Notes: generated by a model not told the origin, from the letters alone. A DNA stretch of 38,246 bases from RUG14223 sp051881075 (GCA_051881075.1 JBJEPE010000080.1:1-38246); one strand, 5' to 3'. Shown: positions 24,725 through 34,293, counted from the first letter of the stretch. Made by a program: numbers and translations.

Positions 24725-25400
24725 GAAACCGCTTTTTAAAGAATTTTCTAAGGGAATAATTAAAGAAAACCCCGTATTGTGCCTTGTGCTTGGCACCTGT
24801 CCTACGCTTGCGGTAACTACGGGCGCTAAGAATGCAATAGGCATGGGTATTGCCGCTACCATAGTGCTGGTATGCTCTAACATGGTGATCTCTATGCTTA
24901 GAAATATTATTCCGTCAAAGATCAGAATACCTGCGTATATCACGATAATAGCAGGCTTTGTATCGGTTGTTCAAATGCTTGTAAAAGCATATACTCCGGA
25001 TATAGATAAGGCACTCGGCATATATCTGCCGCTTATAGTTGTAAATTGTATAATACTGGGCAGAGCCGAAATGTACGCAAGTAAAAACAAAGTGCTTCCG
25101 TCAATGCTTGACGGCTTGGGTATGGGCGTGGGCTTTACTGCGGCGTTACTGCTTATGGGTATTATACGTGAATTTTTCGGAACAGGATGTATTTTTGATA
25201 TTCCTATAACCAAGGAGCTTTTCTCTCCGATAGTTATATTTATACTGCCTCCGGGTGGCTTCTTTGTATTTGGTATGCTTATTGCCCTTGCAAACAGGCT
25301 TAATAAGGGCAAAGCTAAGGCGAGAGAGCCGGGTTGCGGAGCCTGCCCGATGGTAGCAACCTGCTCAAAATTACAAAACGGAGAGGAATGTGATAGATAA
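24717..25400 (+). CDS. rnfE: Rnf complex subunit RnfE
   Basis: This 227-aa membrane subunit is homologous to NqrD, with six predicted helices. The family's conserved segments with cysteine (LCLVLGTCPTLAVTTGAKNA and IVVNCIILGRAEMYAS) are present; in the family these cysteines from RnfA and RnfE jointly hold an Fe-S cluster inside the membrane. A cysteine-rich tail (GCGACPMVATC, then EEC) extends past the last helix. The ATG at 24717 lies 11 bases after GGAGGG; the in-frame GTG at 24705 overlaps that site. It overlaps rnfG by 8 bases, and its TAA shares one base with the ATG of rnfA. Confidence 0.93.
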   Translation: MAEKPLFKEFSKGIIKENPVLCLVLGTCPTLAVTTGAKNAIGMGIAATIVLVCSNMVISMLRNIIPSKIRIPAYITIIAGFVSVVQMLVKAYTPDIDKALGIYLPLIVVNCIILGRAEMYASKNKVLPSMLDGLGMGVGFTAALLLMGIIREFFGTGCIFDIPITKELFSPIVIFILPPGGFFVFGMLIALANRLNKGKAKAREPGCGACPMVATCSKLQNGEECDR

Positions 25401-26005
25401 TGAAAGGTTTGGTTGCGATTTTTCTTGCGGCAATTCTCACCGAAAATTATGTTCTGTGCAAGTTTTTAGGTATTTGTCCGTTCCTCGGAGTTTCTAAAAA
25501 GCTCGGTACGGCAATGGGCATGAGCGTTGCAGTTACATTTGTAATGGTAATGGCAACAGCCGCCACATGGCCGATATATACATATCTGCTTGTTCCGCAT
25601 GAGATAGAATATATGCAAACGGTTATCTTTATACTGGTTATAGCAGGACTTGTTCAGCTTGTAGAAATAATACTTAAAAAGCTGATACCGTCGCTGTATA
25701 ATTCATTAGGCATATATCTGCCGCTTATAACAACTAACTGTGCCGTGCTCGGCGTTACTATGCTTGTAATAGAAAAGGGTCAGGCTGATGCAGGCTTTGG
25801 CTATGTTCAGGCGCTTGTAAATGCGTTCGGCGCAGGTATAGGATTTATGGTTGCTATGATAATGTTTGCAGGTGTTCGTGAGCGTATAGAAACAAGCGAT
25901 ATACCTGAAAGCCTAAAGGGTCTGCCTATAACATTGGTTGCCGCCTCGCTTACATCGCTCTCATTTATGGGATTTACGGGCGTTGTTGAAAACTTGCTTG
26001 CATAA
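25400..26005 (+). CDS. rnfA: Rnf complex subunit RnfA
   Basis: This 201-aa, six-helix membrane subunit is homologous to NqrE and to RnfE, with inverted topology relative to it. The conserved ENYVLCKFLGICPFLGVSKK and ITTNCAVLGV segments hold the cysteines thought to bind the intramembrane Fe-S cluster with RnfE. Its ATG overlaps the rnfE stop by one base. Isoleucine codons are 15 ATA, 3 ATT and 1 ATC, a good measure of the host's own usage and quite unlike the genes left of 8700. Confidence 0.95.
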   Translation: MKGLVAIFLAAILTENYVLCKFLGICPFLGVSKKLGTAMGMSVAVTFVMVMATAATWPIYTYLLVPHEIEYMQTVIFILVIAGLVQLVEIILKKLIPSLYNSLGIYLPLITTNCAVLGVTMLVIEKGQADAGFGYVQALVNAFGAGIGFMVAMIMFAGVRERIETSDIPESLKGLPITLVAASLTSLSFMGFTGVVENLLA

Positions 26006-26023
26006 TTGGGGAGGCTGCAATTA

Positions 26024-26818
26024 ATGAATGATATTTTATTTGCCATAGGCATTGCATCTGCTATAGGACTGGCGGTAGGACTTCTGCTTGCATTGGCCTC
26101 TGCTATATTTTATGTGCCTAAGGACGAAATGGCAGAGCGTATAGAAGCGGCCTTACCGGGTGCAAACTGCGGTGCCTGCGGATTTTCGGGTTGCTCCGGA
26201 TATGCCAAGGCGTTGGCACATGGCAAGGCAAAGGTCGGATTATGCTCTCCGGGCGGTAAAGAGGTTGCGGATAATATAGCACATATGTTAGGTGCTGAAT
26301 CCGAAGATGTAGAATATAAGGTCGCACTTGTGCATTGCATGGGCAGCTTTGATAATACAAGCAATAAAATGAATTATCAGGGAGTACGCTCATGCTCATC
26401 TGCGATGCAATTAAACGGCGGTGTAGGTTCATGCTATTACGGATGTATGGGCTTTGGTGACTGTGCAAGTGTGTGTGAGCATGATGCAATAACGGTGTGC
26501 AACGGTGTTGCAAGTATTGACCCTGAAAAATGCGTAGGCTGTACAAAGTGCGTTGCCGCCTGCCCAAAGCATCTGATAAGCTGTGTTAGCAAGAAGCGAC
26601 AGGCAGTAGTAAGATGCAGTAACTGCGATAAGGGCGCCGATACACGCAGAGTATGTAAAACAGGTTGTATAGGCTGTATGAGATGCGTAAAGGCTTGCCC
26701 TAAGGGAGCAATAACCATAAACGGATTTCACGCTCAGGTGAATGCCGACAAGTGCATAGGCTGCGGTAAGTGTGTAGATGTATGCAAGCAGGGCTGTATA
26801 ACATTTTTTGATGTTTAA
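26024..26818 (+). CDS. rnfB: Rnf complex subunit RnfB
   Basis: This 264-aa ferredoxin-oxidising subunit has one N-terminal membrane helix (about 5-27). An Fe-S domain follows (NCGACGFSGCSGYAKAL), then a string of ferredoxin-like motifs: CYYGCMGFGDCASVC, CVGCTKCVAACP, CSNCDKG with further cysteines, CIGCMRCVKACP and CIGCGKCVDVC. That gives up to six 4Fe-4S clusters, more than the proteobacterial form and similar to clostridial RnfB. The ATG at 26024 follows GGGGAGG (26008-26014) by 9 bases; the in-frame TTG at 26006 overlaps that site. It ends the operon before a hairpin at 26865. Confidence 0.95.
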   Translation: MNDILFAIGIASAIGLAVGLLLALASAIFYVPKDEMAERIEAALPGANCGACGFSGCSGYAKALAHGKAKVGLCSPGGKEVADNIAHMLGAESEDVEYKVALVHCMGSFDNTSNKMNYQGVRSCSSAMQLNGGVGSCYYGCMGFGDCASVCEHDAITVCNGVASIDPEKCVGCTKCVAACPKHLISCVSKKRQAVVRCSNCDKGADTRRVCKTGCIGCMRCVKACPKGAITINGFHAQVNADKCIGCGKCVDVCKQGCITFFDV

Positions 26819-26864
26819 TATTGGTCTGTTTATACATAATGCCTTGTACTGTTGTGAAAATAAT

Positions 26865-26896
26865 GGGGAGGGCTTGGATATTTACCCTCCCCCTTT
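26865..26896 (+). terminator. Hairpin after rnfB
   Basis: GGGGAGGG (26865-26872) pairs with CCCTCCCC (26885-26892) across a 12-nt loop, followed by CTTTAAAT. The T-tract is short, so termination may be partial. Confidence 0.6.
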
Positions 26897-26953
26897 AAAT
26901 ATTCCTTACAATGCGTATAGGTAAAAAATCAATTACACGAAAGGCGAGGACGA

Positions 26954-27709
26954 ATGAAATTTATTTCATGGAATGTTAATGGGCTCAGAGCCTGTATGAC
27001 AAAGGGCTTTATGGATTTTTTAAAAAGTCAGAACGCAGACTATGTTTGTCTGCAAGAAACCAAGATGCAGCAGGGACAGGCACAGGTAGTAACAGACGGT
27101 TATCTACAGTACTGGAACAGCGCAGAAAAGAAGGGATATTCGGGAACGGCGGTTTTTACTAAGCATGAGCCGCTCTGCGTTAAATATGACACGGATGTAG
27201 AGATACACTCACATGAGGGACGTGTGATAACTCTTGAAACTCAGGATTTCTATCTGGTGAATGTATATACGCCAAACTCTAAGGACAAGCTTTTGCGCCT
27301 TGATTACCGTATGGTGTGGGAGGACGACTTCAGGGCTTATCTGCTTGCGCTTGACGAGAAGAAGCCTGTAATTGTTTGCGGAGATATGAACGTAGCACAT
27401 GAGGAGATAGATATTAAAAATCCTAAGTCAAACAGGCGCAATCCGGGTTTTACGGACGAGGAAAGAGAAAAGATGACTGTTTTGCTGAATTCAGGCTTTA
27501 CTGACAGCTTCAGATTACTTCATCCCGATGAAACCGGCAGATACAGTTGGTGGTCATACAGATTTAACGCAAGACAGAATAACGCAGGTTGGCGCATAGA
27601 CTACTTTATAGTTTCTGACAGAATTAAAGATAAAATAACAAATGCCGATATTTTAAGCGATGTTTACGGTAGTGATCACTGCCCTGTATTGCTTGAGCTG
27701 GACGTATAA
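26954..27709 (+). CDS. xth: Exodeoxyribonuclease III
   Basis: This 251-aa exonuclease III/AP endonuclease belongs to the EEP (endonuclease/exonuclease/phosphatase) fold and acts in base-excision repair. Motifs appear in order: KFISWNVNGLRA (N-terminus), YVCLQETKMQ (metal-binding Glu), NVYTPNS, CGDMNVAHEEIDIKNPK (Asp/Asn pair), WRIDYFIVSD and YGSDHCPV (catalytic Asp-His). It is complete and of normal length. The start has a purine-rich GGCGAGGA site. It lies after the Rnf terminator and before the Gld-type ABC genes, without an obvious functional link to either. Confidence 0.94.
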   Translation: MKFISWNVNGLRACMTKGFMDFLKSQNADYVCLQETKMQQGQAQVVTDGYLQYWNSAEKKGYSGTAVFTKHEPLCVKYDTDVEIHSHEGRVITLETQDFYLVNVYTPNSKDKLLRLDYRMVWEDDFRAYLLALDEKKPVIVCGDMNVAHEEIDIKNPKSNRRNPGFTDEEREKMTVLLNSGFTDSFRLLHPDETGRYSWWSYRFNARQNNAGWRIDYFIVSDRIKDKITNADILSDVYGSDHCPVLLELDV

Positions 27710-27860
27710 AATTTTAGGTATATGTTCATATGTTTGTAAAAATAATGATATATAATTAATCACAAATCAGCATAATTGCAGAAGTAGGCTTTTCATGCTT
27801 ACTCTGACTGTTATATATCCGTCAAACATTATACCGACGGAAACAAGGGGGAATTAATTA

Positions 27861-28805
27861 ATGATCGAGGTTAAAAACATAACAAAATGCTATGGTGACA
27901 AGATAGCGGTAAACGACCTCAGCTTTACCGTGAACAGCGGAGAGATACTCGGCTTTCTGGGACCTAACGGCGCCGGAAAATCTACAACAATGAATATAAT
28001 AACAGGTTATATCTCATCAAACAGCGGTACTGTTACGGTAGACGGAAGCGAAATACTGGAGGATCCTATAAACACAAAAAAGAAGATAGGATATCTGCCG
28101 GAGATACCGCCGCTGTATAATGATATGACGGTTATAAAGTACCTTGAATTTATGTTTGAGCTTAAAAGGGTAAGATTACCTAAGGACGAGCATATAAATA
28201 AAATCTGTGAAATGGTACGCATTACCGATGTTAAGCATCGCCTTATCAAAAATCTTTCTAAAGGATATAAACAGCGTGTAGGTCTTGCACAGGCATTACT
28301 GGGAGATCCGCCTGTGCTTATACTTGATGAGCCTACGGTAGGCCTCGACCCCAAACAGATAATTGAGATGCGCCACCTTATAAAAAGCTTGGGTAAAAAG
28401 CATACTGTGATACTTTCATCTCATGTATTGTCAGAGGTAAAGGCTACCTGTGACAGAATTATAGTTATAAATAACGGTAAGCTTGTAGCTGACTCAAAGA
28501 CAGAGGAGTTTTCTCAGAAAATGAGTAATGCGGATATAGTAACCGTACAGATAGAGGGTATGCAGTCTAAGGTGCTTGGTGTTCTTAAAGATATAAAGGG
28601 CATAACCAAGATAGTAAAAAGAGGCGAAAAATTCCCCAATGTTTATGAATATGTTATACACTCAGATAAAGATATAGATAACAGACGTAATATATTCAAC
28701 GCTATGGCAAAGGCAGGTTATCCTATTCTGCTTATGCGCACAGAGGAGCTTTCTCTTGAAGAAGCGTTTATCAAGATAACAAACGGTGAGGGGGACAGAA
28801 AGTAA
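27861..28805 (+). CDS. ABC transporter ATPase, GldA-like
   Basis: This 314-aa ATPase starts a four-gene ABC system. It has Walker A GPNGAGKST, a signature LSKGYKQRVGLAQAL (the GYKQR form is typical of the GldA/NatA-like group), Walker B LILDEPTVGLD and LSSHVLSEV. A C-terminal domain of about 90 aa follows, as in GldA. GGGGGA lies before the ATG. Its stop overlaps the next start by one base. Relatives in Bacteroidetes serve gliding, but the same gene set occurs in non-motile Firmicutes, where its job is unknown. Confidence 0.9.
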   Translation: MIEVKNITKCYGDKIAVNDLSFTVNSGEILGFLGPNGAGKSTTMNIITGYISSNSGTVTVDGSEILEDPINTKKKIGYLPEIPPLYNDMTVIKYLEFMFELKRVRLPKDEHINKICEMVRITDVKHRLIKNLSKGYKQRVGLAQALLGDPPVLILDEPTVGLDPKQIIEMRHLIKSLGKKHTVILSSHVLSEVKATCDRIIVINNGKLVADSKTEEFSQKMSNADIVTVQIEGMQSKVLGVLKDIKGITKIVKRGEKFPNVYEYVIHSDKDIDNRRNIFNAMAKAGYPILLMRTEELSLEEAFIKITNGEGDRK

Positions 28806-29509
28806 TGTTTGCTATTGTTAAAAGGGAGCTTGCATCATACTTTAAGTCGGCAGTCGGCTTTGTGGTTCTTGCAATATTCTATTTTTTCTCGGGTGTCTTT
28901 TTTTACGGCATCTGCCTTGCAGGTGACACGACCAATCTTTCATATGTATTTTCTGATATGTTTATCATAGTTCTGTTTGTAATACCTATACTTACTATGA
29001 AGCTTTTAAGTGAAGAGAAGCGTCAGAAGACGGATCAGGCATTGCTTACTACGCCTATAAGCCTTACAAAGATTGTCTTAGGCAAGTATATTTCAGCATT
29101 TATAATGATACTTATCTGCATGGCGATATTCCTTGTTTACGGCATTGTAATGTCATTTTTCTCAACTCTGCAATGGTCGGTTATCCTGTGTAACATCTTA
29201 GGTCTTATCCTACTTTGCGGAGCACTTATTTCAATAGGGCTTTTCATTTCATCATTAACTGAGAGTCAGGTGATTGCGGCTATAGCGTCACTTGCGGCAG
29301 GACTTGTTATATATTTGATGAAGGCTATAACATCGCTTATTCCGATAAAAAGCTTAGCGGAGTTTTTGAATAATTTTTCATTTGTTGCCCATTATGATGA
29401 CTTCACACTCGGTATTCTCAGTTTTTCTAATGTGATGTTCTTTATGACGGTTACGGCGATGTTCATATTCTTTACTGTACGCGTTTTAGAGCGTAAGAGA
29501 TGGCATTAA
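28805..29509 (+). CDS. ABC-2 permease, GldF-like
   Basis: This 234-aa membrane subunit has six predicted helices and the usual N-terminus with KRELASYFKSAVGFVVLAIF. The EEKRQKTDQALLTTPISLTKIVLGKYISA segment is characteristic of the ABC-2/GldF permeases. It is encoded by an ATG overlapping the ATPase stop by one base and is followed after 15 bases by the GldG-like gene, with AAGGAGG in the gap. Together with the ATPase it should form the membrane pump of the system. Confidence 0.88.
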   Translation: MFAIVKRELASYFKSAVGFVVLAIFYFFSGVFFYGICLAGDTTNLSYVFSDMFIIVLFVIPILTMKLLSEEKRQKTDQALLTTPISLTKIVLGKYISAFIMILICMAIFLVYGIVMSFFSTLQWSVILCNILGLILLCGALISIGLFISSLTESQVIAAIASLAAGLVIYLMKAITSLIPIKSLAEFLNNFSFVAHYDDFTLGILSFSNVMFFMTVTAMFIFFTVRVLERKRWH

Positions 29510-29524
29510 GGAGGTGCGGGAATT

Positions 29525-31156
29525 ATGGAAAATAACGAAAACAAAGATATGATCTTACAGGAAGATACAGCCGAGGCGGAAAAGGCAGTAATATCTGAGA
29601 ACGATACATCCTCGGCAAACAAATTATCTGAAAGCAAGGCATTAAAGGAAGCTGTTGAAAGCGATAAAAACGTAGACAAAAAGCTTCAAAAAGTGAAAGA
29701 AAGCCTGAAGCGTACATTTACCTTTAATCCTCGTACACTCAGGCACGGCAGTATGGCGGCGGTGCTTACCTGTCTGTTCATTGTTGCAATGATAGTTCTT
29801 AATATGATAGCCGGTAAGCTTGAAACCAAGATTCCGGCACTTCGTGTAGATACTACTACAGAAAAGTTTTTTGAAATCTCGGACGAAACCTTAAAGTTTG
29901 CAAAATCAGTTAACAAGGATGTTGAAATCTTCGTAATGTGCACTGAAGATAACTTTATCTCTTATGACGGTGACGGATATTTCAAGCAGGCTAATTCAAT
30001 ACTTAATCAATTTGCCAATTCTAACGATAAAATAACACTAAAATATATAGATATGCTTGCCAATCCTACCTTTGTAAGCAATTATCCGGATGATTCCGCA
30101 AGTATAACGGCATCTGATATAATAGTGCAAAGCGGTGAGGATTATAAAATAATCAAGGCAAGCGATATGTTCAATATCTCTTACGATTCGTCAACATATT
30201 TAAGCTATATTACATCGTCCAGAGCTGAGCAGGCAGTGGCGTCTGCCGTTCTTAACGTTACCAGTGACGAAAAGCTTAACGTGGCTTTTTTGATAGGCTA
30301 TAACGAGCAGGAATATGAGGATTTCCAAAGCTTTTTAAGTTCAAACGGCTGTAACACAACCAAAGTTTCTTTATTAAGCGAAGAAATAGGGGAGGATATA
30401 GACGTTGCAATTATTTTCAGTCCGACAACAGACTATGATGTAGAGGCAGTAGAGAAGGTAGAAAACTGGCTTAACTTAGGCGGTAAAGGACTTATCTATA
30501 CACCGTACTATTTAAGTGAAGAAACGCCTCAGATTGATGCCATGCTGGAACAGTACGGATTAAAGGTAGGCGACGGAATAGTATTTGAGAACGATACTTC
30601 AAGACTTGTTTCAACAGATAGCTATTTTATTACGCTTACCGATTATGTTAATACCGACTTTACCGATAACTTAAAGTCTACGGATAAACCTGTTATCTCC
30701 GCACTTGCCAAACCTGTAGAGATAACCGATAAGGATAAGGCAAGGCTAATGCTTCAAGGTTCCGAAACTGCAGGAATTTATCCTATTGATGCAGACGGCT
30801 TGGAAGATACCGACGATTTAATAGTACCTAATGTCGGTGTATGTGCTATTGGTACTAACCAAGTAACAGATGACAGTAAATCAAGTATAGTTGTAGTGGG
30901 TTCAAGCATGGCACTTTCTTCTGATGCTTTCACAAGAGCTGCATACAACAACGGAGATTACTTCCTGAATGTTGTAAATGTAATGTCAGGCAAAGAGGCA
31001 AGTATAATCTCTATTTCACCTAAGTCGGTAGATGCTGAGAGGTTAGGATTGACCGCAGAGCAGATACACCGCTTTGGCTTTATATTCATGGCGATTATAC
31101 CGATAATAACGCTTGTTATAGGCTTTGTTATTTGGTTCCGCCGTCGCAATAAATAA
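29525..31156 (+). CDS. GldG-family ABC transporter auxiliary protein
   Basis: This 543-aa protein has an acidic, helical cytosolic N-terminus (about 1-75) and one membrane helix (about 77-97, GSMAAVLTCLFIVAMIVLNM). A large outer domain (about 100-510) has a GldG-type core (KSVNKDVEIFVMC, then KLNVAFLIGYNEQEYEDF). A second helix sits at the C-terminus, followed by WFRRRNK. Such proteins are partners of GldA/GldF-type pumps. Its outer domain faces the cell surface. The specific cargo is not evident. Confidence 0.85.
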   Translation: MENNENKDMILQEDTAEAEKAVISENDTSSANKLSESKALKEAVESDKNVDKKLQKVKESLKRTFTFNPRTLRHGSMAAVLTCLFIVAMIVLNMIAGKLETKIPALRVDTTTEKFFEISDETLKFAKSVNKDVEIFVMCTEDNFISYDGDGYFKQANSILNQFANSNDKITLKYIDMLANPTFVSNYPDDSASITASDIIVQSGEDYKIIKASDMFNISYDSSTYLSYITSSRAEQAVASAVLNVTSDEKLNVAFLIGYNEQEYEDFQSFLSSNGCNTTKVSLLSEEIGEDIDVAIIFSPTTDYDVEAVEKVENWLNLGGKGLIYTPYYLSEETPQIDAMLEQYGLKVGDGIVFENDTSRLVSTDSYFITLTDYVNTDFTDNLKSTDKPVISALAKPVEITDKDKARLMLQGSETAGIYPIDADGLEDTDDLIVPNVGVCAIGTNQVTDDSKSSIVVVGSSMALSSDAFTRAAYNNGDYFLNVVNVMSGKEASIISISPKSVDAERLGLTAEQIHRFGFIFMAIIPIITLVIGFVIWFRRRNK

Positions 31157-31219
31157 TAATTTGCAATATAAATCAGCTTGTTTTACTGATTGTTGCTTTA
31201 CGGTAACGGAGGTTCAGGC

Positions 31220-32635
31220 ATGAAAAAAAATAAAAAATATATTCTGTTTTCCGCTTGCGCTGTAATAGTCCTAATTGGTATTTATCTGATACTGGATGTA
31301 GTTCCCGACAGTACTGTGGACAACGGCGTTAGCGAAAAAAGCATAATTCTCACAGAGTTTAATGCTGTGGATATTGATACGGTAAATATTAAAAATACCG
31401 CAGGAGAGTTTAAGCTAAAGGTAGAATCCGCAAAGGACGAGGACGGTGACAGCTATGTTGCGCATACTACGGTTGAGGGATATGAGGATGCTCCGATAAT
31501 GGAAACGTTGCCTAATACCATTGCCGAGGATTGCACATTGCTTACCGCATCAAGAAGAATAAACACTCTTGGGACTAATGATAAAGAATACGGGCTTGAC
31601 GACCCTACTGCGACTGTAGAAATAACCCTATTAAACGGCGATGTTATAAATTTCTCAGTAGGCAATTTAAGCCCGAACGGTGAAGAAAGGTATTTGGGAT
31701 TTGAAAACGACAGTACAGTTTACCTTGTTGAAAAAGATAGCGTAACGGGCTTTCTGTACAGTATCTATGACTTAATGGAAACTACCGTAATTGCAGAAAA
31801 CGATGAGGACTTTGCATATATTACCGTAGATAATAAGCTTTGCGATTCCCCTGTAAAGTTTGAAATATCGGTAGACAGAAGCAGTACGTCAGTTTTTAAT
31901 ATTGTTTCGCCTATACAGCGTACCGCAAATACCGAGCTTGCACGGTCTATAGTAAATAATACACGCTCATTTACGGCAGATAAGGTGATTGCTTATAACG
32001 CCACAGATAAAGAGATTGAGAGCAGCGGACTTAAATCTCCATATGCACGCCTTACTGTAGATTACGGTGTAGATAAGCTTACAATGCTTGCGTCACAGCC
32101 TGACGGGGACGGCAATGTTAATCTTATGCTGGCAGGCGGTAATATTATTTATTCTGCAAATGTGGAGGCATTACCGTGGATAACAGCAACACTGGATACG
32201 CTTAAGGGCGAAAATATACTTTCTCCCGTTTATACTGCGCTTAAAAATGTTGTTATTGAAACGTCTAACGATAAATACAGCTTTGATGTAAATTTTGTCG
32301 ATTATGTAGATGATGACGGTAAAAACAGCAAAAAGGCCAATGTCAAACTTAACGGAAAAGAAGTAAATGCTTCATCATTTGAGAAGCTTATAGATTATAT
32401 CAAATCAGCCGAAACGGTAGCACCTGTTACGGAAGACTCAGTAAGCGGTGACTTAGTACTAAGGATTACCGCTGAATATAATATTGAAGGTGCAAAGGGT
32501 AACAGCGTAAGCTTCTATTCAAACGGTACAGGCAAGGCTGTGGCGGTGCTTGACGGTAATATAGACAGTTATGCCTATGATACTTATATAAACAGGGTAA
32601 TATCAATGACAAAGGAATTGTCGGATAACCTATAA
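31220..32635 (+). CDS. DUF4340 domain-containing membrane-anchored protein
   Basis: This 471-aa protein has a short basic N-terminus and one membrane helix (MKKNKKYILFSACAVIVLIG), followed by an outer DUF4340 region with repeated beta-rich units (EYGLDDPTATVEITL, then SGLKSPYARLTVDYG). The ATG at 31220 is chosen because GGAGG (31208-31212) lies 7 bases upstream; an in-frame extension to 31190 is unsupported. It is the last gene of the Gld-like set and ends before a hairpin at 32650. DUF4340 proteins commonly accompany GldG-type ABC systems, and their function is unknown. Confidence 0.85.
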   Translation: MKKNKKYILFSACAVIVLIGIYLILDVVPDSTVDNGVSEKSIILTEFNAVDIDTVNIKNTAGEFKLKVESAKDEDGDSYVAHTTVEGYEDAPIMETLPNTIAEDCTLLTASRRINTLGTNDKEYGLDDPTATVEITLLNGDVINFSVGNLSPNGEERYLGFENDSTVYLVEKDSVTGFLYSIYDLMETTVIAENDEDFAYITVDNKLCDSPVKFEISVDRSSTSVFNIVSPIQRTANTELARSIVNNTRSFTADKVIAYNATDKEIESSGLKSPYARLTVDYGVDKLTMLASQPDGDGNVNLMLAGGNIIYSANVEALPWITATLDTLKGENILSPVYTALKNVVIETSNDKYSFDVNFVDYVDDDGKNSKKANVKLNGKEVNASSFEKLIDYIKSAETVAPVTEDSVSGDLVLRITAEYNIEGAKGNSVSFYSNGTGKAVAVLDGNIDSYAYDTYINRVISMTKELSDNL

Positions 32636-32649
32636 AAGATAAAAAACAA

Positions 32650-32690
32650 CGTCCGTATTTATCCAATGGGTAAGTACGGACGATTTTATT
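32650..32690 (+). terminator. Terminator of the Gld-like ABC operon
   Basis: CGTCCGTATTTATCC (32650-32664) pairs with GGTAAGTACGGACG (32669-32682) with one bulge and one G:U, followed by ATTTTATT. It ends the plus-strand operon. Confidence 0.75.
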
Positions 32691-32714
32691 GTTATAAAAC
32701 ACCTATAAAATAGA

Positions 32715-32749
32715 AAGGACAAAAGCCGTTATGATTGACCTTTGTCCTT
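32715..32749 (-). terminator. Terminator of the citrate synthase gene
   Basis: AAGGACAAA (32715-32723) and TTTGTCCTT (32741-32749) form a 9-bp stem, and on the minus strand it is followed by TCTATTTTAT. It lies about 70 bases downstream of the citrate synthase stop. Confidence 0.65.
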
Positions 32750-32815
32750 AATATCTTATAATGAATGTTTAGTGTGAAAGTTTTTCTTGCTAAAGCGTAT
32801 AAAACGTAAAATCGG

Positions 32816-34183
32816 TTAAGTTCTGTCATCCAACTTTACGTAAGGCAAATGCTCCTGAACATTCATGTATGCCGGGCGTATTATCTTGCTTGGATTGATA
32901 AGCTCCTCTAAGCGGTGTGCGCTCCAGCCTGCAATTCTGGCTACTGCGAAAATAGGGGTATATAGCTCTGGCGGCAGATCTAACATACTGTAAACAAGTC
33001 CACTGTAGAAGTCAACGTTTGCACTTACACCCTTGTATATTTTTCTCTCTTTGGCTATTAACTCCTTTGCAAGCTTCTCAACGGTATCGTAAAGTCTAAA
33101 TTCATCTGCCTTGCCCTTTTCCTCACAAAGCTTTTTAACAAAGCCCTTGAATACCCTTGCACGTGGGTCGGATATTGAGTAAACGGCGTGACCTACACCG
33201 TAGATAAGTCCTGTTTTATCAAATGCCTCTTTACGTATTATCTTAGTCAGATAAGCTGCTATGGCATCTTCATCATTGTAGTCATTTATATGTGACTTAA
33301 TGTCCGCAAACATCTGTACTACCTTTATGTTAGCTCCACCGTGTTTAGGTCCCTTAAGTGAGCCAAGTGCCGCCGCAATAGCTGAGTATGTGTCTGTGCC
33401 TGATGAAGAAACAACGTGGGTGGTAAATGTTGAGTTGTTACCGCCGCCGTGTTCTGCGTGCAGTACAAGCGCCATATCAAGTATTTTAGCTTCAAGATGA
33501 GTAAATGATGAGTCAGGACGAAGCATATGCAGTATATTCTCTGCCGTTGAATAATGTGATACCGGAGAATGTATTATAAGACTTTGACCCTCATGGTAAT
33601 GATTATATACATGAAAACTGTAGACAGACAGCACAGGGAACAATGCTATAAGCTGTAGGCATTGACGAAGTACGTTTTCTATGGAGGTATCATCAGCTCT
33701 GTCGTCATATGAATATAACGTAAGCACACTTCTTGCAAGCGCATTCATAAGGTTGGGGCTGGGCGCTTTCATAATGATATCTCTTACAAAGCTGTTAGGT
33801 AATGTTCTGTAATAGCTCAAAAGGCTTGTGAACTCCATAAGCTGCTGTTTATTCGGCATTTCTCCGAACAGAAGAAGATATGTTATTTCCTCAAATCCGA
33901 ATCTATCGTCGGCGATGAAGCCGTGTACGATATCTTCTACGTCTATACCCCTATAATACAGCTTACCTTCTACGGGATTTATTTGACCGTCTTTATGTGT
34001 AAATCCTATAACGTCAGAAATTTCCGTAAGTCCTGTAAGTACACCACGACCGTCAACGTCACGCAGGCCTCTTTTTACGTCATGCTTTGAGTAAAGGGTG
34101 GGATCGATTGTACTGTTAATTTTGCATTTTTCTGCGAGCATTCTCAGTTCGTCTGTTGTTTCACAAAATTTGTTAAGCTGCAT
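32816..34183 (-). CDS. gltA: Citrate synthase
   Basis: This 455-aa citrate synthase makes citrate from oxaloacetate and acetyl-CoA, here probably for glutamate synthesis in an incomplete citric acid branch (inference). The active-site residues are visible: His245 in HAEHGGGNNST, His281 in GPKHGGAN and Asp339 in GHAVYSISDPRA. The protein is of the longer, roughly 450-aa clostridial kind. The ATG at 34181-34183 has AAGGAAG 8 bases upstream; a GTG at 34190-34192 overlaps it. It is a single-gene unit with its own promoter and terminator, read against its neighbours. No aconitase or isocitrate dehydrogenase gene is in the window. Confidence 0.95.
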   Translation of the reverse strand: MQLNKFCETTDELRMLAEKCKINSTIDPTLYSKHDVKRGLRDVDGRGVLTGLTEISDVIGFTHKDGQINPVEGKLYYRGIDVEDIVHGFIADDRFGFEEITYLLLFGEMPNKQQLMEFTSLLSYYRTLPNSFVRDIIMKAPSPNLMNALARSVLTLYSYDDRADDTSIENVLRQCLQLIALFPVLSVYSFHVYNHYHEGQSLIIHSPVSHYSTAENILHMLRPDSSFTHLEAKILDMALVLHAEHGGGNNSTFTTHVVSSSGTDTYSAIAAALGSLKGPKHGGANIKVVQMFADIKSHINDYNDEDAIAAYLTKIIRKEAFDKTGLIYGVGHAVYSISDPRARVFKGFVKKLCEEKGKADEFRLYDTVEKLAKELIAKERKIYKGVSANVDFYSGLVYSMLDLPPELYTPIFAVARIAGWSAHRLEELINPSKIIRPAYMNVQEHLPYVKLDDRT

Positions 34184-34293
34184 TAAAATCACTTCCTTGT
34201 TATAATACCGATAGATTGCATCGGATGGTTAAATATATTTTTTGAATACTAAGTGTATTTATAAAAGCAAAAATTTGGTACTTTCATATAATT

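Noticed and set aside
27785..27810. Hairpin AGTAGGC/GCTTACT before the Gld-like operon
   Set aside because: The stem is short with a G:U pair and lacks a T-tract or a recognised motif.
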